Of a DNA stretch of 64,000 bases, positions 1 through 9,200 are shown piece after piece (position 1 is the stretch's first letter; each line of letters starts with the position of its first letter). Under the pieces are notes generated by a model. It did no database searches, was not told where the DNA came from, and saw only the letters and a list, made by a program, of their open reading frames with translations. The DNA is from Sphingobium sp. TKS (lineage in GTDB: Bacteria > Pseudomonadota > Alphaproteobacteria > Sphingomonadales > Sphingomonadaceae): assembly GCF_001563265.1 (NCBI RefSeq), contig NZ_CP005085.1, forward strand, positions 124,001 through 188,000, in the 5' to 3' direction. The position numbers and the translations under genes were made by a program.

Positions 1-210
1 TCCGATGCCCGTGGACCCTGAGAGAGGCTCCCTCTCCAGCACGTCTACAAGATTGGCAAGCTTGCCTTCTGCCCGCCGCCGGTCGATGGCATGATTGTGG
101 AGCGTCGCGACACCAGCACTGTCATAGCCGCGATATTCAAGGCGCTTTAGGCCATCGACGAGCCGCCTAGCGGCGTCACCTTTGCCTGCGATGGCGATTA
201 TGCCGCACAT
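1..210 (-). CDS. glmS: Glutamine-fructose-6-phosphate aminotransferase, N-terminal part (runs off window)
   Basis: Reading leftward from the ATG at 210, the first 70 codons begin MCGIIAIAGKGDAARRL and contain LKRLEYRGYDSAG, the signature of the Ntn glutaminase domain of GlmS. Cys2, exposed after removal of Met, is the catalytic nucleophile that releases ammonia from glutamine. The full enzyme (about 605 residues in the family) makes glucosamine-6-phosphate for UDP-GlcNAc, peptidoglycan and polysaccharide. It lies 139 bp downstream of a priming sugar transferase on the same strand, so it is probably a locus-specific copy that supplies amino sugar for exopolysaccharide rather than the housekeeping gene. 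That last point is inference. Confidence 0.93.
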   Translation of the reverse strand, partial: MCGIIAIAGKGDAARRLVDGLKRLEYRGYDSAGVATLHNHAIDRRRAEGKLANLVDVLEREPLSGSTGIG

Positions 211-349
211 GAAAAATTTCCCCAATCCAAGATTACCAAAGTTAGTTAGTAGCCGGCTGGCGCGGCCCGGCGCGGCTTGCTTTCATGCCTGGGGCGGTCG
301 GGAGCCGTTAGCGTTCTGCGCGGCAAGAATGCCTTGCCGGGCTTATGGA

Positions 350-1654
350 TCAGCGCGATCCAAAGCCTGTGACCATGGTGCGGACCGTCATGAGGATGAT
401 CGCGAAATCCAGCCAGATCGAAAAATATTTGATATAGTAGAAGTCATATTCCAGCTTGACCGTGACGGCATCGGCCAACGCGACATTGCCCTGACGAACG
501 GCAGCCCAGCCAGAGATGCCCGGGCGAACGCTATGCCGGTAACAATAGAAGGGAATCGAGCGATCATAGTCGCGCGAGAGACGCAGGGCCTCAGGACGTG
601 GCCCGATCCAGCTCATGTCGCCGAAAAGGACGTTGAAGATCTGCGGCAACTCATCGAGCCTGGACATGCGCAGAAGATGGCCGAGCCGCGTGATCCTTGG
701 ATCGCGCTCCTGGGTGTAGAGGGGCCCCGCGACGTCGTTGCGCATCGTACGCAGCTTATAGCAGGTGAACAGCCGGCCCTGATAGCCAACGCGGGTCTGC
801 CGGAAAATCGGCGAGCCACGGCTTTCAAGCCTGATCAACAGGCAGCAACAGGCGAGGATCAGGAGCACAACCGGCAGGAGGAAGAGGGCCAGCGAGAAAT
901 CAAGGATGCGCTTAAGCCGCAGATAGGGAAGCGAGGGCAGGAGTTGGCCGAAGACAAGCTCGGGCTTTGAGCGCAGGCGGACGCGTCCCGTCATCATTTC
1001 GCTTACATGATCAAGGTCATAGACGGGGATATTACGCAGCACGGCGCGCGCAAAAAATCGCTCCCAGGCCGGCGGATAGTCGCGGCTGCTGTCATAGACG
1101 ATGGCGTGAACGCCAGACGGCATCCGGGTCTGGTTCCATGGGAGCCAGATCACCCTGGCAGCCTGCATCTCAGACGTGACCTCCGGGATGCCGACAAGCG
1201 CCAGCACCGGACATCCGAGGCGCGAACGCAGGACGGTAAGCCCCGTGTGCCATATGATGCCGGCCAGGAAGCCTGTCGCCAGGTGATAGAAGCCGAGCTT
1301 TCGGAAAATAAGGCTCATAAGGAACATCACCGTCGCAAAGGCGACCGTGAACACGGGGAGGATGATGATCTTTGCATCGACGAAGGGCAGGGGGCTGGTT
1401 CGGCGCAACATCAGATGGGCAAGGAGCAGCGCGGCCGCTGTCGCATAAAGCATCGGATCGAGGGGCGCGATCGGACGGGCCCACGCTTGCTCAGAAGCAA
1501 ACAGTGGATGCAGAAGTTCAGGGATCACGACACCGAGTAGCAGAACGCCGGCAATGGCGAAGCGGTTGCTCGAAACGAGCTGATGGACGATCTTGCGCAA
1601 CCGGCTTTGCCGATATGCTCCCTGATGATGCAGGTGAAATGGATGAACGGTCAT
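350..1654 (-). CDS. Exopolysaccharide priming sugar transferase (undecaprenyl-phosphate sugar-1-P transferase family)
   Basis: A 434-residue membrane protein. The N-terminal half has several hydrophobic segments (about 30-170) and a Rossmann-like middle. Near residue 245 comes the bacterial sugar transferase domain: LKRILDFSLALFLLP as re-entrant helix, FRQTRVGYQG, YKLRTMRND, SRLDELPQIFNVLFGDMSW followed by IGPRP, and a C-terminal YDFYYIKYFS. Family members transfer a sugar-1-phosphate to undecaprenyl phosphate at the inner membrane and so start the EPS repeat unit. The ATG at 1654 is chosen because GGGGATAAG lies just upstream; a TTG one codon earlier is the alternative. It sits 70 bp downstream of the NusG-like gene, as in EPS operons. 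The sugar used cannot be read from the sequence. Confidence 0.9.
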   Translation of the reverse strand: MTVHPFHLHHQGAYRQSRLRKIVHQLVSSNRFAIAGVLLLGVVIPELLHPLFASEQAWARPIAPLDPMLYATAAALLLAHLMLRRTSPLPFVDAKIIILPVFTVAFATVMFLMSLIFRKLGFYHLATGFLAGIIWHTGLTVLRSRLGCPVLALVGIPEVTSEMQAARVIWLPWNQTRMPSGVHAIVYDSSRDYPPAWERFFARAVLRNIPVYDLDHVSEMMTGRVRLRSKPELVFGQLLPSLPYLRLKRILDFSLALFLLPVVLLILACCCLLIRLESRGSPIFRQTRVGYQGRLFTCYKLRTMRNDVAGPLYTQERDPRITRLGHLLRMSRLDELPQIFNVLFGDMSWIGPRPEALRLSRDYDRSIPFYCYRHSVRPGISGWAAVRQGNVALADAVTVKLEYDFYYIKYFSIWLDFAIILMTVRTMVTGFGSR

Positions 1655-1724
1655 CAACTTATCCCCCTAGAAGCCCGCCTCGCGCCAGCGCATCGGGTCA
1701 AGCGCTCGCGACGCTGCGTCTCGA

Positions 1725-2324
1725 TCAGGCCGGACCGACGCTGCGCAGCGGGACTTCCACCCTGGTTGCACGGCCCAATATGTCGAGAAGGACCCGAACT
1801 CGGCCGCTGTGATCGAGCGATTCAATGGCAGCCAGCTGATCGGAGAACGGCCCCCTGGTTATTCTAATCTGATCACCCACGCGAAGGTCAGGAACGAGGC
1901 TTTTGACTTCGTTGCCATCGCACCGTTCGAAGATCGCGTTCATCGCGCTGGCAGGCATTGGTGTTGGCCGTCCCTGCGAGGCCCCGACCAAATGTTTTAT
2001 GCCCATCGTGCCGTTGATCGATTGCCACCGATCCCGTGTCGGACAGAATTCGACGAAGATATAGCCGGGAAAGAGCGGCGCCATTACCGTGACGGAGCGT
2101 CGGGCCTGACGTCGCGTCGTCTGAAATCGCGGGATGAAGCAGCGGAAGTTCTGGCGTTCAAGATGCGATTGGCCGAGCTGTTCGCTGCGCGGGTGCGTCT
2201 GGGCCACGTACCAGCGGGCGCCTGCGGCTAAAACGCCCCGCGCTCGCCTGGACGATGCGCCAGCCAGCTTCATCCCAGTGGTCAAGCCTTCCTCAACCGC
2301 AAATTCTTGCACCGTCACCATCAT
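1725..2324 (-). CDS. NusG/RfaH-like transcription antiterminator
   Basis: About 199 residues. Residues 38-130 form a NusG N-terminal domain (RWYVAQTHPRSE, then PLFPGYIFVEF). The last 55 or so residues form a KOW domain (VGDQIRITRGPFSDQLAAI). Specialised NusG paralogues bind RNA polymerase and let it read through long operons. As the first gene before a priming sugar transferase and glmS, it probably controls the polysaccharide operon. The start is uncertain: two ATG codons (2324, 2321) and a TTG (2327) are adjacent with only a weak ribosome site. The housekeeping NusG is not expected here, so this is read as the operon-specific paralogue. Confidence 0.85.
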   Translation of the reverse strand: MMVTVQEFAVEEGLTTGMKLAGASSRRARGVLAAGARWYVAQTHPRSEQLGQSHLERQNFRCFIPRFQTTRRQARRSVTVMAPLFPGYIFVEFCPTRDRWQSINGTMGIKHLVGASQGRPTPMPASAMNAIFERCDGNEVKSLVPDLRVGDQIRITRGPFSDQLAAIESLDHSGRVRVLLDILGRATRVEVPLRSVGPA

Positions 2325-3275
2325 CAACTCGATTGTTTATGGATCCACAGGTGAGGCGGATCGGGAACGCAATTGATTCAACCACCAAGAAACATCGAAA
2401 CGCAGCATTTCTTCTCGAATCAATATCGAATGCTTCATCTATGTTTCAAATGCCGCATAGGATTGGATACCTAATGCGTCAAGTATGCACCGTCCGTCGC
2501 GCGCGTCTGCTGCCGAGCTCCATCCCGCGCGATGCATGATTTCGGGCGGCGCGGGTCCTGATGTGACCGCTACTCCTCGCATTGCTTCTGCTTGTTGTAC
2601 CAAGCAGTGATGTGCGACCACTGACCCGCAAGCGCCGTCGGCATAGCCCAGCAAAGCGAGGGCCATGGCAGCAACCTATGGAGCCGACCTTCCCAAACGC
2701 TCAACGGGCCATTTCCCTGGCGCTGCCGGACTGTGGTCGTTCTGGCCAAAGCTGCGTCGGTAAGAGGTGTTTCCGATCGGGCATTCCAAAATTGTGAATG
2801 CCGTTTGGCAGCTTCGGCGATGGGCGAAGGCGTGCTCACGGTTGGCGAAGGCATGGCGAGTTATGGAAGGGAGCTGGTCGGTGTGCGCCACCTGTGTGCT
2901 GGCATCTGGAAGCGTGAGTCGTCCCAGGCAACCCGACCTGGGTATGAGCGTCCGGAATAGATGCTTTGGAGCGATTACATGTCAATCCTTCAGGAACCCA
3001 AGAGGGACTCAATGAGATGATCGAGCGATATCCTGACTGCTTTCTTTCGTCCGAAGTATCTGGGCTGCACGAATTACGCGGCTCAGACAAACACCGCATG
3101 GGCGCTATTCCACTGCCACTATCTCACGAAGAAATACGGATGCGTTTTAGATCGATCGTGGGACCGGATAATCAGGAATGTTCGTCGGAAAGGAGCAGCC
3201 GATCACATTTAATGATCAACTGCTCCTGATCCGTTACCAGTCAGCAGGTGCCGTCCCCGCCGCCTGGAGGTGGGT
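2325..3275. other. Gene-poor region upstream of the EPS operon
   Basis: No open frame here has a recognisable domain or convincing ribosome site. The 2330-2480 part is clearly AT-richer than its surroundings and is the likely promoter and leader region of the minus-strand NusG-like operon. A plus-strand frame of 87 codons at 2966-3229 has plausible composition but no recognisable similarity and is not called. The 3' end of the autotransporter gene follows at 3276. Confidence 0.6.
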
Positions 3276-6200
3276 CTAGAAGCGGAAGGAAATCCTGCCC
3301 GCGACCGAGTGATCCACGGAGGTCGTTCCGATCATGCCGTTATAGGTTGCACTCAAGGTGATCGCGGGAGTCAGGCGCAGCATGGCCTCCGCATCGAACA
3401 ATCCTGCGTCACGGGAGATGGGCGCCCCGCTGACGGCGAAAGGCAGGCCGCCTGCAAACTGGTTGCGGCCCACAGCGACGGTGTCGCCATAGACATGCCG
3501 CCAGCCCAGCATGGCCTTTGCCGCAACGAGACCGGTCGCCGGAGTGGCGAGCCGTGCACCGATGGTGGAAGAAGTGAACGTGTCCGACCGCTTGTCGACG
3601 GCCAGGCTCGCCGGACCGCCGCTTTCGGAGAAGGCGTCGGTCTTGACCTTCACCGTGGTCAGGTTCGCGAATGGCTCAAACTCGCCCCGGCTCAGCGGCA
3701 AGGCATATCCGATCTCGCCGAAGGCCTGATAGACGTCTCCGTCATGACGGGCACTCGCACTGTCCTGGAACCCGGTAAAGCTGATCTGGCGGCGAAGATC
3801 GAGATCTGCCGTGGAATAGCCCAGGCCCATCTTGATGCGCGCGCGTCCATATTGCGCGCCTGCATAGCCAAGGAAATTGGCACTCTCAATCTTGCCGCTT
3901 CCCGCCGAGGAACGCAGGTCGGTCTGGGTCCATCCACCCGCAACGCCCAGCGTCCAGTGATCGCCAGCGGCAATATCGACGCCCAACAGTGCGCCGGTGG
4001 TGTCGCGATCGACTGACGCGGAATTGCGGTTGCCGTCGCTCTTGCCCCAGTTGCTGATGTTCTGCATCCAGAAGCCGACGCCCGATTGGTGAGCATTGCT
4101 CATGCGCGCCAGGACTGCCGAACGCGACTGGCGGCTGTCTTCATAGAGAGCCGTCGTCGCCGACATGTGGATCTCGCCCGAGAGCTGGTCGAAGGCGTTG
4201 CCGGCTTCGGTCTCGCTCAGCCTGATTGCCGCACGGTAGATTTCATTGGTGAAGCCCAATGCTTCCACAGCGCTCGCGGTCGACTTCTGGTTGGGCGTGG
4301 AAACCGCTGCAGCAAAGTCGATATCGTTGCGCATCAGGCTGAGAAAGACATTGTTCTGGTCATAGCTAAGCCAGCTGTCGAGATAGGCATAATTGTCCGC
4401 CGACCCTTCGAATGTGCCGGTAACGCCTCCATTGGCAGAGAGGATCTTGTAGGTCGTCTCGGGAGCATAATTGCTGCCCTCTGCAACCACCTGGACCGTC
4501 CCACCCTCGATGGCGGCCGTTCCGGCAACCTCGATCCGGTCGGCGATGCCAAATCCATCCGTGCCCAGATCCGGGCTCGCCTCGACCTCGAATATGGACC
4601 CGGCCTCAAAGGTCACATTGCCGGCGACATGGAGAAGACCGATCGAATTGCCCGGTGCAGCCGTGCCGCCATTCTGGACGACGAGCCCACCGATTGTGCC
4701 GTTGCCTCCGATGCTGCCTGTTCCCGAGACGCCGACAAGGCCGCCAAGGGCGCCGTTGACCGCAAGGCGCCCACCTTGAACCAGGGTCGAGCCGGTGAAA
4801 GTCTGACTGTTACCGGTCAGGTTGAGCCGGCCATCGCCGGTCTTGACGAAGGTTCCCGACCCTGTGAACCCACCGGCGAACTCGCTGTTGACCGACTGGT
4901 TGACGGTAAGTTGGCCAGATGAGCCGATGGCGATGGTGCCGCCCGTTCCGCTGAGGCTCGAGACTTCCTGATGCTGATCGCCCAGTTCGAACGACCCGCC
5001 GGTCATGACGAGATTCGTGGCCGGATCGAGTACGGAGTTAAGTGCGATCCGCCCTGCCTCAACGACCGTCGAGCCTGTGTAGCTATATTCTCCTGACAGC
5101 GTCAGGAGACCATCGCCGCGCTTGATCAGCGATCCTGCACCTGAGAGGGCGCCCTCATAGTCATAATCGTCCGAGCGTGCGAAGATGAGCCTGCCGTCAT
5201 TGCGTGTCGCGCCAAGCAAATCGCCAGCGGCTGCGCCGTCGCCGACCTGGAGCGTCGCGCCTGCCAGTATCTGGCTGCTGCCTCCAAGCGAACCGGTCAG
5301 AAGCAGCGTGCCCTCTTCGATGGACGTCGTGCCATCATAGGCATGGCCATCCCCTGAGTAGGTGAGCGTGCCTGCTCCGGCTTTGACGAACGATCCGGAA
5401 CCGGAAAGATCATTGGCGAGCGTCCCGTCGCTTTCCTGCGCCAGGACCAGACGAGCCTCATTGACGATCGCGCCGCTGCCAAAGCTGCCTCCTGTGCCGA
5501 CGACCGTGCCTTCGCCGATGGTCGTGCCGCCGGTGAAATCATTGGAGGATGCCAGGAGCAGCGTTCCAGCGCCGGTCTTCGTCAATCCACCGCTGCCGGT
5601 CAGCTGAGCGTCGATGCGGGCGACCATGGTCTCGTCCGTAGCCGTACCGGCCCCGACCCTCACCACGGTTGCAGCCTCGCCCAGGGTCAGCGCATCGCCT
5701 TGCAGCAGATAGCCGTCGGATGCGAACTGCATGCCGGCGGTCACGACCGCTCCTTGGATGTTATCGACGGTGACCGTGCCGGCTGCGCCGCCAAAGATGG
5801 CGAAGCCCGGCTGCGGCTGCATCGACTTGCTCACGAGGCCGTCTGCGTCGGTCCAGCTTGCATGTTCGAGCGACCAGATGCCGTCGCCGCCATCGATCTG
5901 GCCGTTGCTCAGATGATCGACCGCGCTGCCGTCCCAGAAGTTGAGCGTGAGACCTGCCGCGTTCACGAGGTTGACCTGGCCGAGGACTGCGGTCTGAAGT
6001 TGATAATGGCTCGACAGACCTTCGGGAACCGACCCAATCTCAAGGCCATTGTCCACGAGCGCGCCGCCATAGTCGAAGAGGCGGGTGACCCCTGGCATGA
6101 AGTCGAGAGCCCTGGTCATGTTGAGCGTGCCGTCGAGCGTGAGGTCCCCGGCAACATCGAAGGCCGCGACCTGGGTTGGCGCACCGATCTCGAGATCGAC

Positions 6201-9200
6201 GATCGAGCCCGCCGAAAGGGCAAGGGCACCCAGATTGAGCGTTTGGCCAGCACGACCGGCAAGATGTCCGCCATCGGCGATCGTGACAGTCCCTGCGAGC
6301 GTACCGGTGCCTGAGAGTGTCGCCCCATCCGCGACGGTGGCCCCTGTCGCGATCGAACCGTCGACCTTGAGGCTGCCGCTGCTGACGAGTGTCGTGCCCG
6401 AATAGTCGTTGACGCCCTCAAGGGTAAGGGTTCCCGTCCCGATCTTGACGAGCGAACCGCCCTCGCCGGAAATGGCGCCTGAGAGGAGATTGTCGGCGTT
6501 GAGGCCACCTAGCGTCAGGGTCTTGTCAGCAAGATTTACCGCGCCCGCGCCATCGAGCGATCCGATGGCAAGTCCTCCGGTGGTGAGATTGGCAAGGGAG
6601 AGGGTGCCCCCGCCATGCGTGATCGTGGCTTCATCGGCGCTCGACGCATCGGCAAAGATGATCGTCCCTGCAACATTGTTGATCGAGGCCTGCCCTGCCG
6701 AAGAGGTGTTGCGGAAGATGAGGCGGCCACCATCGTTGGTGAGACTGGCCGACCCGGCGGTTGCGGCGTCGAAGAACCAGACCTCGCTCCCCGCGCCGCT
6801 GTTGCTGATGTTTGCCGTTCCAGCCGAGGACGTGTCGAAGAAGTTGGTGTCGCCGCCATTGCTGTTGACGATCAGCGCGTCGCCGCCGCTCGCATCGTTC
6901 CAGAAACTGGTCTGGCCGCGATTGGCGATCTGGGCGTTTGCAGCAGAAGCTGTGTCGGCGAACTCGACCGTTCCGTCATTTGCGATGCCGAGCGATCCAG
7001 CCGTAGCGCCCACTTCAAAGCTCAGTAGGCCCGAGAGGACATTCACATTGCCGGTGCCAAGCGCGCCAGTCGTTCTCGTGACGATACCGCCGCCGTTGAG
7101 CGTCGTGCCTCCATGATAGCTGTTGGCGCCTGTGAGCGCGAGTGTGCCGGATCCGGTCTTGGTCAATGTTCCAAGGCCGCTGATATCCTGGGCAAGGGTG
7201 CCGTTGTCGTCCTGATCGATAACGAGGGCGCCGGCGGTGAGAATGTCTCCGCTGCCCAAACTGCCGCTCGATCCCACAAGGGTACCGGCATAGATGACGG
7301 TGCCGCCCTCATAGCTGTTGTCACCGGTCAGCGTCAGGGTGCCAAGGTCGGTTTTCGCCAGAGTGCCATTGCCCTGGATGGTGGATCCGATCACAGCGCC
7401 ATAGGCGGCACCCTCCGCGGTGCCGTCGCCAACGCGGATGGTGTTGCCAGCACCGATGTCGAGGATGCCGCCTGCCAGATCATATCCATCGACGGCAAAC
7501 TGGATGCCGTTTGTCGCGATCGTTCCGTCGACCGTGACATGACCGGCTGCGCCCTGGAAGACAGCCATCGCATTGGTGGCTCTGGTGAGAGTGACGGCGC
7601 CGTCCATGTCGGTCCAGCTATGCGCTGACGCCGACCAGAGGCCATCGCCTCCATCGACAATGCCATTGTTGAGATTGGCAGCGGCGCTGCCGTCCCAGAA
7701 ATTGAGCGTTAGACCCTGTGCGCTGACAAGGTTGACCTGGCCTGCAACAGCCGTCTGGATGCCAAGGTCACCAAGCGCCATGGACGAAGGGTAGGAACTG
7801 ATGCCGAGCGGCGTATTGTTGTACAGCGCGCCGCCATATTCGATGACGCGATAGACGCCAGCATCAAGGGCAGTCCCGCCCGCTGAGATGACGTTGAGCG
7901 TGGCACCATTGAGACGAAGATCGCCATTGACGCGAAGCAGACCGGTTTCGCTTGGCGAGGCAAGATTAGCGTCGATCATCGATCCTGCGCCAAGCGTCAG
8001 GTCGTTCATTGTGAGGGTTTGGCCCGAAGTCCCCAGGATCCCGCCACCGCTGTTGACGAAAACGTCCCCGGCGATCGTTCCCGCCCCGCCCAGGCTCGCA
8101 CCATCATCGACCCCTACATAGCCAGAGGCCAGTGCTCCGTTGACGGTGAGGCGGCCGCCCTCGACGAAGGTCGGACCTGTGTAGGATTGGTCGCTGGCAA
8201 GGGTCATCGCCCCCGCGCCCGTCTTCACGAGCGTACCAGTTCCCTGGATATTGCCGGAGAAAATCGTCGATCGGCCATTACCGCCGGTGATCAGCTCGCG
8301 CGTGCCAAGATCAACGAGGCCGGCGCCAGCGAGCGAGCCGATCGTTTCGCCATTGCCATAATAGTCGCTCGAAAGCAGCATCCCGGCGCCGGAAGCCACC
8401 GTGACGCCCGAGAGGTCGCTGATCGCGTTGGGGCCGTGGAGAACCATCTGCCCGGCCGAGACGGTCGTGTCACCCTCATAGGAGTTGCCTGGCTCGCTGG
8501 GCGCGAAGCCATAGGCGACAGGCGACCAGAGATGCAGGGTGCCTGCGCCTGTCTTTTCAAATCCTCCTGTTCCCAAGAGCGCGCCATTCTGGTTGACGGT
8601 GAGGCCCGAGCCGACGTTCAGCTTCGCATTGCCGTCAAGAACCAGGCGGACCTCATCGCCAAAGTCGCCGCTCACGAGATAGTCGAGTGTCGTGCCGCCT
8701 GCCATGACGAGACCGCCCGATCCCAGCGCTCCGCTATGGCCGAGGCCCAGCGTGCCGGAGAGGAGCGTCGTGCCACCGGAATAGGTGTTGGCGCCGCTCA
8801 AGGTCAAAGCGCCGGAACCGGTCTTGACGAGCGAGCCGCCCGAACCGGATATGACGCCCGAAATCACATCATCCTGGTTGAGCCCGCCCAGGGTCAGGGA
8901 CTTGCTTCCAAGAACGACGCTGCCTTCGCCCGATACGCTGCCGATGCTGGTGCCGGCGCTGGCGAGGTCATCAATGAAGAGCTGGCCGGTAGCGGCATTG
9001 ACGATACGGGCCTGCGCGCCGGTGGCTTCGCCCTCAAAGCTGAAATCGCCGTCGTTGGAAACGCGAATATGACCAGCTTCCGCGACGCCGCCGACACGAG
9101 CGCCAGCGCCCGCATGCACATCGACTGTTCCCGCGCCAAAGGCGCCGGTGACGCTTGTGGTGAGGATGCCTGCCTCAACGACCATTCCGCCCGAAAAGCC

